Origin: RDXT01 sp033762375 | GTDB lineage: Bacteria; Bacteroidota; Bacteroidia; J057 | Reading direction: 5' to 3' | NCBI GenBank assembly: GCA_033762375.1 | Contig: JANRLQ010000042.1 | Coordinates: 84,403-148,402 of the forward strand | DNA length: 64,000 nt | Part shown: positions 42,419 to 51,113 of the stretch, in pieces | Position numbering within the stretch: position 1 is the stretch's first letter | Layout of the letters: the number at the start of each line of letters is the position of its first letter | Program-made: the position numbers and the translations under genes | The notes under the pieces: generated by a model | Told to the model about the DNA's origin: nothing | The model's input: the letters and a program-made list of their open reading frames with translations, nothing else | The model's database searches: none

Positions 42419-44508
42419 ATCTCTCCGGAGCACTGATGCACACCGCAGCTGCCGAGGCCCTGGGCTGGAGCCTGCTGCATTCCCTCTGGCAGGGCGCTGC
42501 TGTAGCCGTCCTGCTGGGACTGGCCTTCTGGCAGATCCGCCGAGACAATCCGCGTCTGCGGTACTGGCTGGCAGTAGGTGGATTGGGGTTGTTATTGGCA
42601 GGATTTGGGGTGACCTATGTCCGGGAGTATGCCGCAGCCGATCGCCAGGTGGTGCTGCGACTCACGGATACCTCCGGAGCATATGCAGGGCGGACGCGCG
42701 CTGCCAGTGTTTCCAGGCAGGCTACCGTGCAGCAACAGCTACAGGCGATGGCGCGACAGGGGATCCCCTGGCTCTCATTGGCGTGGCTGATCGGGGTAGG
42801 GGCGCTCTCCGTGCGCTGGGCAGGCGGGCTTTGGTGGCTTCAGGAGACCCGATACCGCCACAGCCGGGTGATGGGCTATGAAGCCCAGAACCTGCTGAAC
42901 CGCCTGGCCCGCCGGATGGGCATACGCCAGACGCTGCTGATCCTGGAGACAATGCGTATCCAGGCACCGATGGTCATGGGGCATTTCAGGCCGGTCGTCC
43001 TGATTCCGGTCGGGATGCTGGCCGGACTGACACCGGCGCAGGTCGAGGCGATCCTGGCGCATGAACTGGCGCATATCTCCCGGCATGATTACCTGATCAA
43101 TCTCCTGCTGACCCTTGTAGAAACCTTGTTTTTTTATCACCCGGCAGTATGGTGGCTTTCAGCCCGGATACGGGATGAGCGCGAGCAGTGTTGTGATGAT
43201 GTGGCCGTAGCCGTTTGTGGCAATCCGCTGGGATATGCCCGGGCATTGGCCAGCCTGGAACAACTCCGGCAGACTTCACCTCAGCTTGCGCCGGGCCTCC
43301 TGGGACGGAAACATCACCTTCTGTACCGGATCAAACGATTATTAACCCCAGAAATGGTTGTCATGGAATCTCCCCGCAAACCCCTCCTCGCCGGCCTGCT
43401 CGTCGCAGCCCTGGTCGGCGCCGCCTGGATGGCACCTGAGGCGCCTGCCGTACAGGCAGCTGTTGCGGCCCGTATGTCTGCTACAGTAGCCGACCGGGCA
43501 CCGCTGCGCATGCCACAGACATCTTCGGATGCCGCTGAGCCTGCCGATAACACACCTGCTGCGGACCCTGCCCGGACCCTCAGCCCGGTTCAGGCGCTGA
43601 AGGAAATGGTTATTTCCTGGTTATATACCGTCCAGGATACCCCTCCTCCGCCTCCACCGGCACCCGTGGCCCCTGCACCTCCCGTACCGCCGATGCCACC
43701 CATGCCACCGATGCCAGGCATGCCAGCACCCCCGGCCCCACCGGCGCTCCCGGCACCTCCCGCCCCTCCCGTATTTTGGTTTAAGTCAGGCGACTCACTC
43801 AGCACGAAGGCCTATGAAGACCAGATGCGCGCATGGGAAAAAAGCCAGGAAGCCTGGGCTGAAGCCTACGAAAAACAATGGGAAGCCTATGGCCAAGCCA
43901 TGGAAGCCTGGGGTGAGTCATTCGCTGAGTCCTGGAATGACAGCTCATTCGTACAAAATTTCGAAAAAAACTTCCAGTTTGAGTGGGATGTCGAAGTTCC
44001 TGAACTCCACCTGGAATACCGGATTGACGAGGACCGGGACCTGCACCGCCAGCGTGCAGAAGAGATGCGCGAGCGTGCCGGACAAATGCGTCAGCAGCAG
44101 GAAGAAATGCGGCACCAAGTCGAAACGCGTGTACGCGAGCAGCAATATCGCATCGAGGAGCTGCGCCGCGCTGAGCAGGAACGCAACGAAGACATGCGCC
44201 GCCACACAGAGGATATGCGTCGTCACGCTGAAGACATGCGTCGCCATGCTGAAGAAATGGCAAGGGCTGAGATGTATATGCGGCGTGATGATGCCCGCAG
44301 GCTGGAAAATCACCTGACAGATGCCCTGCTGGAGGATGGCTTGATCGAGGATCCGGATGACCATATTTCCATCCAGTACAAAGGAGAACGCCTGGAAATC
44401 AATGGAAAAAAAATCGAAGGCCCCGACCGCGAAAAATACATCCGCATCCTGCGGGAGGCTGGTATCCAACTGGAAGGCAAAACCAGTCTTGATATTAAAA
44501 TGGACTGA
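42415..44508 (+). CDS. BlaR1/MecR1-like M56 metallopeptidase with coiled-coil C-terminus
   Basis: A 697-residue membrane protein. The N-terminal TM helices (about 15-40, 50-70, 115-135) surround the zinc protease motif HELAH (H216, E217, H220) with downstream DEREQCCDDVAVAV as in BlaR1. Where BlaR1 has a penicillin-binding sensor, this has a Pro-rich region (PPPPPAPVAPAPPVPPMPPM, about 410-455) and then a long helical, charged segment with seven-residue repeats such as EDMRRHA (about 540-630). A small C-terminal domain, ISIQYKGERLEINGKKIEG, follows. It probably senses an envelope signal and cleaves the repressor. The start overlaps blaI by 4 nt. Confidence 0.88.
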   Translation: MNLSGALMHTAAAEALGWSLLHSLWQGAAVAVLLGLAFWQIRRDNPRLRYWLAVGGLGLLLAGFGVTYVREYAAADRQVVLRLTDTSGAYAGRTRAASVSRQATVQQQLQAMARQGIPWLSLAWLIGVGALSVRWAGGLWWLQETRYRHSRVMGYEAQNLLNRLARRMGIRQTLLILETMRIQAPMVMGHFRPVVLIPVGMLAGLTPAQVEAILAHELAHISRHDYLINLLLTLVETLFFYHPAVWWLSARIRDEREQCCDDVAVAVCGNPLGYARALASLEQLRQTSPQLAPGLLGRKHHLLYRIKRLLTPEMVVMESPRKPLLAGLLVAALVGAAWMAPEAPAVQAAVAARMSATVADRAPLRMPQTSSDAAEPADNTPAADPARTLSPVQALKEMVISWLYTVQDTPPPPPPAPVAPAPPVPPMPPMPPMPGMPAPPAPPALPAPPAPPVFWFKSGDSLSTKAYEDQMRAWEKSQEAWAEAYEKQWEAYGQAMEAWGESFAESWNDSSFVQNFEKNFQFEWDVEVPELHLEYRIDEDRDLHRQRAEEMRERAGQMRQQQEEMRHQVETRVREQQYRIEELRRAEQERNEDMRRHTEDMRRHAEDMRRHAEEMARAEMYMRRDDARRLENHLTDALLEDGLIEDPDDHISIQYKGERLEINGKKIEGPDREKYIRILREAGIQLEGKTSLDIKMD
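44205..44262 (+). repeat. 21-bp tandem coding repeats (EDMRRHA)
   Basis: Three close copies of 21 bp encode EDMRRHT, EDMRRHA and EDMRRHA, with a degenerate fourth EEMARAE. A seven-residue period fits a coiled coil. It lies inside the M56 protein gene. Confidence 0.75.
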
Positions 44509-44532
44509 GCGCCAGTCTTGTGTTTGAGTTGG

Positions 44533-44559
44533 AAAGCCGCCCATCAACGGGCGGCTTTT
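44533..44559 (+). terminator. terminator of the blaI/blaR1-type operon
   Basis: The 7-bp stem GCCGCCC / GGGCGGC has a 6-nt loop and is followed by TTTT. It starts 25 nt after the M56 gene stop. Confidence 0.85.
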
Positions 44560-44865
44560 GTTGTTGGGTAAAAAAGGAACACTTTTGAGGGATTTTCTTA
44601 CATAGCAATATCACACCCTTGCGGCGGCTGTTGCCTGGTGTCTGTATCTGCATTCGGGACAGGTATGGTAAAAGCGGTAAACTATTTTATATTTAATAAT
44701 TTGATAGTCAATAGGTTGTATAAAAAAATCATATTGATTCGAAGCGAAAAAAAATTCCATCGCGCAAAGTATCATCTTTTGTCCCAGTCCAATGGTATGT
44801 CTTTTGCCCCCTAATCTGACACGACCCTTAGTCAATAGATAACGCGATTTCGGGACACGCAAATT
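44560..44865. other. intergenic region before the T9SS protein gene
   Basis: This stretch of about 306 nt between the terminator and the next plus-strand ATG is AT-rich in its centre (44680-44760). I see no gene, RNA or convincing operator here; it presumably holds the promoter of the gene at 44866. Confidence 0.5.
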
Positions 44866-46440
44866 ATGACGCGGATGAACCCTCTTTCCAATCTTGTAGA
44901 TACCTTGCTCTGGATGTATGATGCGGACCGGCGGCTGACACGCCGGGTGGCCATGCTGCTGATGGCGGGGGTATGGATCACTCAGGATACCCTCGCACAG
45001 AATACCTGTAGCCCCAATACGTGTAAAGGTCCCAATCTGATCGTCAATGGCCACTTTGAAAATCCGGTGACCAATCCCAGCGAGCCGATTCCCAACTTTA
45101 CGACGGAGTTTGGGGTGAGCCTCTGCCCACCTTCTGCGGCACAAGACCTGTGGGGACGGCTTTCGATCCAGCAGGACCCCAATGTGTGTTATTTTAACTG
45201 GATCGGCCAGGATCACACCTACGGTGACAGCCTGGGGCATATGCTGATTGTGGATTTTCCGGAAGAAAACCCCAATGGTTCTGCTAATTTTATGAATATC
45301 CTGTCCACCCAGGTGAACGTTACACCGGGCGTGACTTATTGTTTCGGGGCCTGGTACCGCAACCTCAATGTTGGCGTCAATGTATCACGGCCAAACTTTC
45401 GCTACGTGGTGAACTCGACCCTGATCGGGGTTTCGCCCCTGCTCCCTGTCAACGGCAACTGGCAGTATTATGGATTTACCTACACGGTGCCTGCTGGTGT
45501 GACGGTGCTGGAGTTGAAGATTCAGAATGGAAAATTTGGGGGGATCGGCAATGACCTGGCGATAGACGATCTGGAGTTTCGGGAGATCGGCAGTGCTGGT
45601 AATCAGCCCGTCCTGACCAATGACCAGCTCCTGGCCCTTGGCATCAACGGCACGGCCGTCCTCGATGTCCTCGCCAATGACGACCCCAACGAAGCCGGCG
45701 CGGCACTTGTCACCTCTTCGGTGACGCTGCTCACCCATCCCGATCCGTCAGAAGGCACTGCCACCGTGGACAGCCTGGGCATGGTACACTTTACGCCGGC
45801 ACCGGGATTTACGGGCAGTGTGAATTTTGTCTATGAAGCCTGCCACTCCTGGGGTTGCTGCAACCAGGCCAATATCTCCATCACCGTAGACCAGGTTCTG
45901 CCGACAGAGATACTGGACCTTACGGCCCAGGCCGGAGACAAGGGCGTACAGCTCCGCTGGATGACCCTGCGCGAGAGTGGCAATGATCACTTTGTGATCG
46001 AGCGCCGCACGGGCCGTCGCTACGAGGCTGCTGGTCAGGTAAAAAGCCAGGGTGATACAGAAGCGGTGACAGAATACACATTTCTGGATGCCGAGGCCCC
46101 CACAGCAGACGTCGTGAGTTATCGCCTGCGGCAGGTCAACCGCGACGGATCGTTTTCGTACTCGCCAGCCGTAGAGGTACAGGGTGTACGGCAGGCGCTC
46201 GCAGGATTTGAGGTCTGGCCCAATCCGGCTGCCCAGACCCTGCACCTGCGCTGGGGCGAAAGCCGCTCACCCGTCAGGGTGGCTCTCCTGAGCCTGGACG
46301 GACGGGTCCTGCACCTGCACACGGCCGGTGCGGATGAGATCACCACCAGCCTGGATATCGCTGACATAGCTCCTGGAGTGTATCTCCTCCGCCTCAGTGG
46401 AGATCATACAGCCGAGCAGCGGGTCGTGATCATGCCCTGA
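44866..46440 (+). CDS. secreted T9SS protein with carbohydrate-binding-like and Ig-like domains
   Basis: A 524-residue secreted protein. A long signal region ends near residue 44 (DTLAQNTC). Then comes a beta-sandwich carbohydrate-binding-like domain (about 50-245), with GPNLIVNGHFENP at its start and GIGNDLAIDDLEFREIG at its end. A cadherin-like Big_9 domain (about 250-345, TAVLDVLANDDPNEAG) follows, then a type A sorting domain from about 445 (FEVWPNPAAQTLHLRW ... GVYLLRLSGDHTAEQRVVIMP). The long N-terminal extension before the hydrophobic core is unusual and the start may be a later Met. Probably a surface protein. Confidence 0.82.
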   Translation: MTRMNPLSNLVDTLLWMYDADRRLTRRVAMLLMAGVWITQDTLAQNTCSPNTCKGPNLIVNGHFENPVTNPSEPIPNFTTEFGVSLCPPSAAQDLWGRLSIQQDPNVCYFNWIGQDHTYGDSLGHMLIVDFPEENPNGSANFMNILSTQVNVTPGVTYCFGAWYRNLNVGVNVSRPNFRYVVNSTLIGVSPLLPVNGNWQYYGFTYTVPAGVTVLELKIQNGKFGGIGNDLAIDDLEFREIGSAGNQPVLTNDQLLALGINGTAVLDVLANDDPNEAGAALVTSSVTLLTHPDPSEGTATVDSLGMVHFTPAPGFTGSVNFVYEACHSWGCCNQANISITVDQVLPTEILDLTAQAGDKGVQLRWMTLRESGNDHFVIERRTGRRYEAAGQVKSQGDTEAVTEYTFLDAEAPTADVVSYRLRQVNRDGSFSYSPAVEVQGVRQALAGFEVWPNPAAQTLHLRWGESRSPVRVALLSLDGRVLHLHTAGADEITTSLDIADIAPGVYLLRLSGDHTAEQRVVIMP

Positions 46441-46498
46441 CAACGGGATGAAAGGGTCGTGAAAATACCATCTTGGACGTTATTCGTTCTTTGTGTTG

Positions 46499-46527
46499 GC
46501 CGTCTGCGAAAGCAGGCGGCTTTTTTT
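46499..46527 (+). terminator. terminator with GAAA tetraloop
   Basis: GCCGTCTGC and GCAGGCGGC form a 9-bp stem (one G-T pair) closed by the GNRA loop GAAA, followed by seven T residues. It serves the T9SS protein gene ending at 46440. Confidence 0.85.
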
Positions 46528-46569
46528 GTGGGGGAGGATGTCCGGTAGATGCCGGCAAGCTGACGGTAC

Positions 46570-47580
46570 TCAATCCGCCATCTCCTCCGGCACCAGCTGG
46601 ATCCGGGTCGGTTTCCCATCGCGTATGATCTCGACGGTAACTGGTACGCCGATCCGCTCCGGGGTGAGGAGCCGGTGGAGGGCATCTATGCCTGCCAGGG
46701 GGCTGCCGTCAAACCGGATCAGGACATCTCCTTCCCGCATGTGGGCCTTGATCGCGGGTCCTGCGGATTCGATACCCCGCACGAGGATGCCGCCTGCTGC
46801 CTCCAGTTGCAGGAGGCGTACGGTGCGCTCCGGCAGGTGGATATTTTGTCCGGAAATCCCCAGCCAGGCCCGCCGGATCCGCCCGTCGGTGATCAGGCGG
46901 CTGACGACGTAGGTCGCGGTGTCGGCAGAGATGGCAAAACAGATGCCTTGGGCAGGCAGGATCATGGCTGTATTGACCCCGATCACCTGCCCCTGGCTGT
47001 TGACAAGGGGACCTCCGGAGTTGCCGGGATTGAGGGCGGCATCGGTCTGGATCACGTCGTCTATCAGCCGCCCGGTCTGTGCCCGCAGTGAACGGCCCAG
47101 GGCGCTGACGACCCCGGCGGTCACGCTGTAGGCAAATCCATACGGATTGCCGATAGCAATCGCCAACTGCCCCACCCGGAGGTCGTGAGCCGTCCCAAAG
47201 GCAGCGACCGGAAATCCGCTCCCGCTGATCCGGATCACGGCCAGGTCGGTATTGGGGTCGTCTCCGACCAGGTCGGCACTCCAGCCGCTCCCATCAGGCA
47301 GGGTGACCCGGATGCGGTGGGCCTGGCTCACAACGTGGCTGTTGGTGACAATAAATCCGTCCGGGGTCAGGATAAAACCCGAGCCGTTGCCGCCACGGGA
47401 AGCCCGCGGCCCGCCTGTCCGGGCCTCGATGCTGATGCTGACGACGGCCGGGCTGACGGCACCGGATGCCTGGATCACGGCCTGCGAATAGGCATCCAGC
47501 AGAGCCAGATCGGCTGTGTTACGCTCCGGGGCAACACCTGCGGCAGGCTGGCGGTTATCTTGCAGTGAAATGAGTTGCAT
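46570..47580 (-). CDS. HtrA/DegP-like S1C serine protease with one PDZ domain
   Basis: A 336-residue trypsin-like protease. The catalytic triad is visible: H82 in IVTNSHVV, D112 in DPNTDLAVI and S188 in NPGNSGGPL. One PDZ domain follows (about 245-325, GILVRGIESAGPAIKAHMREGDVLI). Most HtrA proteins are exported, yet no signal peptide or TM helix is visible in the first 40 residues, so this one may be cytoplasmic or start upstream of the window frame. It is divergent from the SirB/cytochrome gene. It would degrade or refold damaged proteins. Confidence 0.85.
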   Translation of the reverse strand: MQLISLQDNRQPAAGVAPERNTADLALLDAYSQAVIQASGAVSPAVVSISIEARTGGPRASRGGNGSGFILTPDGFIVTNSHVVSQAHRIRVTLPDGSGWSADLVGDDPNTDLAVIRISGSGFPVAAFGTAHDLRVGQLAIAIGNPYGFAYSVTAGVVSALGRSLRAQTGRLIDDVIQTDAALNPGNSGGPLVNSQGQVIGVNTAMILPAQGICFAISADTATYVVSRLITDGRIRRAWLGISGQNIHLPERTVRLLQLEAAGGILVRGIESAGPAIKAHMREGDVLIRFDGSPLAGIDALHRLLTPERIGVPVTVEIIRDGKPTRIQLVPEEMAD

Positions 47581-47639
47581 GGTTTTTCAGATATGTCCCG
47601 GTACGACACATCAGGCCCCGCCAGCGTGACACATCCCGG

Positions 47640-47671
47640 TTGTGGATATACCGGATTCCCGTGTATATTTG
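47640..47671 (+). promoter_or_regulatory. candidate promoter (TTG N21 TATATTTG)
   Basis: TTG at 47640-47642 and TATATTTG at 47664-47671 match the -33/-7 pattern with a 21-nt spacer. It lies 40 nt before the SirB/cytochrome gene. Confidence 0.55.
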
Positions 47672-47711
47672 TCACGATTCATTTCCCCCGGATTCTTCAA
47701 GCCATTGCCCT

Positions 47712-48353
47712 ATGTACACCGGATTGTTGCATACCCACCGCCTCGTTGTCATCCTGTTTTTGCTCCTCTATGTGGTCAAACTGATCCTGCTGCTGATCGG
47801 GCGTACAGAAGCCCTGAAGTCAGTTACCGGGCGGTTCCGTATCCCGGAGATGGTGATCAGTGCCTTGTTCCTGCTGACGGGTATCGGGCTTCTGACTCAG
47901 ACGGCTCAGATCAGTACGATGCTGATTATCAAGATTGTGCTTGTACTCGCGAGTATTCCGGTGGCTGTCATCGGATTCAGAAATTACAATAAAATCCTGG
48001 CGACACTCTCTGTCCTCCTGATCGTGGCTGCGTATGGCCTGGCAGAAATGGATAAAACAGGGGTGTCTGCTGCGCCCATTGCCACAGAAGTTGTGACGGA
48101 TCCTGCTGCCCCCGAATACCTGGCGGTCGCACATGGCAAGGCACTCTATGTACGCAATTGTATCGTCTGCCATGGAGAAGATGGTGCGCTCGGAGGCTCC
48201 GGCGCCAAAAATCTCCAGATCACCCAACTCACGGATGAGCAAATCCGCACCCTGCTGATCAATGGCAAAAATGCCATGCCTGCCTACGGCAGCATATATA
48301 CGCCTGATGAGATCACCGCTGTCATGGCGTATGTCAAGACCCTGAAAAAATAA
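47712..48353 (+). CDS. SirB-like membrane domain fused to cytochrome c
   Basis: A 213-residue protein. The first ~120 residues hold four hydrophobic helices in the SirB arrangement, starting TGLLHTHRLVVILFLLLYVV and including PEMVISALFLLTGIGLL. The C-terminal ~85 residues are a class I cytochrome c domain with CIVCH (in YVRNCIVCHGEDG) and the axial Met region GKNAMPAYGSIYTPDEITAV. It should anchor the haem domain on the periplasmic side of the inner membrane. The start ATG 47712 is favoured because the longer frame has no homology. Confidence 0.85.
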   Translation: MYTGLLHTHRLVVILFLLLYVVKLILLLIGRTEALKSVTGRFRIPEMVISALFLLTGIGLLTQTAQISTMLIIKIVLVLASIPVAVIGFRNYNKILATLSVLLIVAAYGLAEMDKTGVSAAPIATEVVTDPAAPEYLAVAHGKALYVRNCIVCHGEDGALGGSGAKNLQITQLTDEQIRTLLINGKNAMPAYGSIYTPDEITAVMAYVKTLKK

Positions 48354-48381
48354 CCTGGTTGCTGAAAAGACATCTCTTATG

Positions 48382-48411
48382 CCCGGCCCGTAGCGGCCGG
48401 GTATTTTTTTT
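48382..48411 (+). terminator. terminator after the SirB/cytochrome gene
   Basis: CCCGGCC / GGCCGGG is a 7-bp stem with a 6-nt loop followed by TATTTTTTTT. It lies 29 nt after the stop. Confidence 0.85.
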
Positions 48412-48562
48412 GGGCAGTACGCGTGTAGGGTTGTGTGCCGACGCGTCATTATCTCGCCCTGCAACACAACCATCTATCATACTTCGCAGAGAACCTTGTC
48501 CACCTGTGCCGGAGCGCCACTGAAGGCCTCCGGCATTTTTGTGAAGGGAGGTGCGTATCGGT

Positions 48563-48600
48563 AAAAAAAAAACAGCCTTTTGCCGAGGGCAAAAGGCTGC
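48563..48600 (-). terminator. terminator for the acyl-CoA dehydrogenase gene
   Basis: On the minus strand CAGCCTTTTGCC pairs with GGCAAAAGGCTG around a 4-nt loop and runs into nine T residues. Confidence 0.9.
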
Positions 48601-48628
48601 ATGATATACATACGACTGCCAAGAGACG

Positions 48629-50422
48629 TCAGAATGCGTAGGCGTTTTTGTCGAGGAGAGCGGCGGCGATTTCGCGGCGGAGGGCTGTCGTGTTGACGAC
48701 CGGAGGCTGGGCAAATCGCTTGAGGCCACTCATCAGACCACGTACGCTGTCGGGTTTGGCAAAGGCGGCAATGGCTTCTTTACCAGCGAGATACACCTTG
48801 TCGGCGGCCTCGTAGAGATATACCTGCGCGATCTGGCCGGGCAGGTGTGCGGCAGCCTCTCCCTGGGTCAGGGCCAGCTTGTGGGCACGGAGCAGGACAG
48901 ACTCGGCAGCATAGGTCTCGATGATCATATCGGCGAGGAGCATGAGGAGTTCCTGCTCATCGTTGAGTTTGGCGCCGAGGTCCTGGGCAGCCTTGCCGGC
49001 GACCATGAGAATGGCTTTTTTGAGGTTGCGGACGGCCAGGTGCTCGGCAGCAAAAAGACCCTCTTCTGCCGGTGTTTCAGCCGGGGGGGCCATGAGTTCT
49101 TTGGCTACGGCCATCGCGGGCCCGAAGAGGTCGAGCTGGCCGGACATGGCCCGCTTGAAGATCATACCGACCAGCAGCATGCGGTTGATTTCGTTGGTGC
49201 CTTCGTAGATGCGGGTAATGCGGGCGTCACGGTAGGCGCGCTCCATGGGAGCGTCTGCTGAGAAACCCATTCCCCCGTACACCTGTACCCCTTCATCCAC
49301 GACGTAGTCGAGGATTTCGGAGCCGTGTACCTTCATAATGGCACATTCTACGGCAAATTGTTCCACCCCTTTGAGGATCGCCTGCTCCTTGGAGAGTCCT
49401 TCGGCCACGAGGCGGTTGATATTGTCCTCAATGTTCTGACCGGCGCGGTAGGCGGCAGACTCGGTGACATAGGTACGGATGGCCATCTCAGCCAGCTTGT
49501 GCTGGATCGCACCAAACCGGGCGATGGGCTGTCCAAACTGTCGCCGCTCACTGGCATATTGTACGGCCTGGGTAATGACCTCCTTGGCCCCGCCGATGAC
49601 CCCGGCACCCAGTTTGATCCGGCCGATGTTGAGGATGTTGACGGCAATTTTGAATCCATTGCCACGGTCGGAGAGCATGTTTTCGACCGGAACAGGGGTA
49701 TCGTTAAAAAACACCTGCCGGGTAGAGGAACCCTTGATCCCGAGTTTTTTCTCTTCTTCGCCCAGGGTGATTCCACCGAAGTCTTTTTCGACGATAAACG
49801 CGGTGAGGTTTTTGTCGTCGTCAATTTTGGCAAATACGATCATCACGTCAGCAAATCCCGCATTGGAGATCCACATTTTCTGGCCTGTGATCAGGTAGTG
49901 TGTACCGGCTTCATTGAGGCGGGCGCGGGTTTTGCCGGAATTGGCGTCAGAGCCGGCATCCGGCTCGGTGAGGCAATAACAAGCCTTCCACTCGCCGGTG
50001 GCGAGGCGGGTGAGGTACCGTTCTTTCTGGGTATCGTTGCCATAGTACTGGATCGGCAGGGTACCGATGCCGGTATGGGCGCCAAAGGCTGTAGAAAACG
50101 ACCCTGTGGCCCCGATAATGTCGGCCATCAGCATGGACGTATTAAAACTCATGCCCAGGCCACCGTACTCCTCGGGAGCCGTGACACCCAGCAGCCCCAG
50201 TTCGCCAGCTTTGGTCAGCAACTCTGCAATAAGACCTGGCTCCAGGGACTCAATACGCTCCGTGACGGGGTTGATTTCTTTTTCGATAAAATCCCGGCAC
50301 GCCTGGGCCATCATTTGCTGCTCTTCAGAAAACTCCTCGGGGATAAACACGTCGAGGGGCTGGGTGTCCTGTACCAAAAACTCGGCGCCTTTGAGAGCCT
50401 GGGGTTTGAGTGAAGTGTTCAT
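48629..50422 (-). CDS. acyl-CoA dehydrogenase (long-chain type)
   Basis: A 597-residue FAD enzyme that makes the trans-2-enoyl-CoA bond in beta-oxidation. Signature motifs are CLTEPDAGSDANSGKTRARL, MWISNAGFADVMIVFAK and, near the C-terminal domain, RIYEGTNEINRMLLVGMIF, where Glu of YEGT is the catalytic base. Its length exceeds the usual 380-residue ACAD because of a C-terminal extension, as in VLCAD/ACAD9-like enzymes. It has a 24-bp palindrome about 52 nt upstream of its ATG that is a probable operator. It functions with the acyl-CoA ligase at 12227. Confidence 0.93.
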   Translation of the reverse strand: MNTSLKPQALKGAEFLVQDTQPLDVFIPEEFSEEQQMMAQACRDFIEKEINPVTERIESLEPGLIAELLTKAGELGLLGVTAPEEYGGLGMSFNTSMLMADIIGATGSFSTAFGAHTGIGTLPIQYYGNDTQKERYLTRLATGEWKACYCLTEPDAGSDANSGKTRARLNEAGTHYLITGQKMWISNAGFADVMIVFAKIDDDKNLTAFIVEKDFGGITLGEEEKKLGIKGSSTRQVFFNDTPVPVENMLSDRGNGFKIAVNILNIGRIKLGAGVIGGAKEVITQAVQYASERRQFGQPIARFGAIQHKLAEMAIRTYVTESAAYRAGQNIEDNINRLVAEGLSKEQAILKGVEQFAVECAIMKVHGSEILDYVVDEGVQVYGGMGFSADAPMERAYRDARITRIYEGTNEINRMLLVGMIFKRAMSGQLDLFGPAMAVAKELMAPPAETPAEEGLFAAEHLAVRNLKKAILMVAGKAAQDLGAKLNDEQELLMLLADMIIETYAAESVLLRAHKLALTQGEAAAHLPGQIAQVYLYEAADKVYLAGKEAIAAFAKPDSVRGLMSGLKRFAQPPVVNTTALRREIAAALLDKNAYAF

Positions 50423-50473
50423 ATCGGTCAGTATGTTGGTTTTCAGCGAATTAGCAGGCAGGTCTGTTTAAAT

Positions 50474-50497
50474 AAATAGTATGCATGCATACTATTT
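50474..50497. promoter_or_regulatory. 24-bp perfect palindrome upstream of the acyl-CoA dehydrogenase
   Basis: A perfect 24-bp palindrome centred between 50485 and 50486 has the core TATGCATGCATA. It lies 52 nt before the ATG of the acyl-CoA dehydrogenase (50422, minus strand), where a TetR-type fatty-acid repressor could bind. The core recurs at 50521-50532. Confidence 0.75.
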
Positions 50498-50520
50498 GAA
50501 CGCAATATAAGAGAATTTGT

Positions 50521-50532
50521 TATGCATGCATA
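50521..50532. promoter_or_regulatory. second copy of the palindrome core TATGCATGCATA
   Basis: The same 12-bp palindromic core recurs 41 bp further from the gene (centre to centre), about four helical turns, so both sites could be bound on one face of the DNA. Confidence 0.65.
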
Positions 50533-50610
50533 CATTATTTCAAAAAAAAATTGCGTCCGTAAGAAAGGCGGCTATTTTCACCGATGGCCGTAAAAACCCA
50601 AAAGGAATGT

Positions 50611-50618
50611 TACTTTTG
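50611..50618 (+). promoter_or_regulatory. candidate -7 promoter box (TACTTTTG) before the DUF983 gene
   Basis: TACTTTTG fits TAnnTTTG and lies 67 nt before the ATG at 50686. A -33 element was not found. Confidence 0.4.
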
Positions 50619-50685
50619 TAGCCGGGAGCTTCAGGGGTAGTGTGTACTTTCGCACGCTGTTTTATTACCTGGAATTTTGTACCAT

Positions 50686-51084
50686 ATGGCCCAGTCTCGT
50701 AGTTTGCTGGCAAGTATTCTCGGCATGCGATGCCCCCGGTGCCGTCAGAGCCGGTTGTTTCTCAACCCCAATCCCTATGCGCTCCGGGATATGCAGAAGA
50801 TGCACACAGCCTGTCCGGTGTGCAAACAAGACTTTATTATTGAGCCTGGTTTTTATTTTGGGGCTTCTTATGTGAGTTATGCGCTGAATATTGCCTGGAT
50901 CATCCCTACTTTTTTGTTGTTGTACGGGGTGTTTCATGTTGACTATACGCAGTACATGATTTTTATGCTGGTGACGTTGCCGCTGCTGGTGCCGTTTATA
51001 TTCCGGCTGTCGCGTACGATCTGGCTGCACTCCTACGTAAAACACGACCCGCAAGCAGCAGCTCAGGCGCCAGAGCAGCCATAG
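50686..51084 (+). CDS. DUF983 family protein
   Basis: A 132-residue protein with a four-cysteine zinc-finger-like N-terminus (CPRC at about 16-19 and CPVC at about 43-46) and two TM helices (FGASYVSYALNIAWIIPTFLLL and IFMLVTLPLLVPFIFRLSRT), the DUF983 layout. Function is unknown. It lies 29 nt before truB on the same strand. ATG 50686 is used in preference to a TTG three codons upstream. Confidence 0.82.
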   Translation: MAQSRSLLASILGMRCPRCRQSRLFLNPNPYALRDMQKMHTACPVCKQDFIIEPGFYFGASYVSYALNIAWIIPTFLLLYGVFHVDYTQYMIFMLVTLPLLVPFIFRLSRTIWLHSYVKHDPQAAAQAPEQP

Positions 51085-51113
51085 TATAATATCCTCCTTA
51101 TCAACTCCCTGTC

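Noticed and set aside
43645..43770. Pro-rich low-complexity stretch that could be mistaken for a tandem DNA repeat or CRISPR-like array.
   Set aside because: It is an in-frame PPMPPMPPM coding region inside the M56 protein, with no unique spacers.
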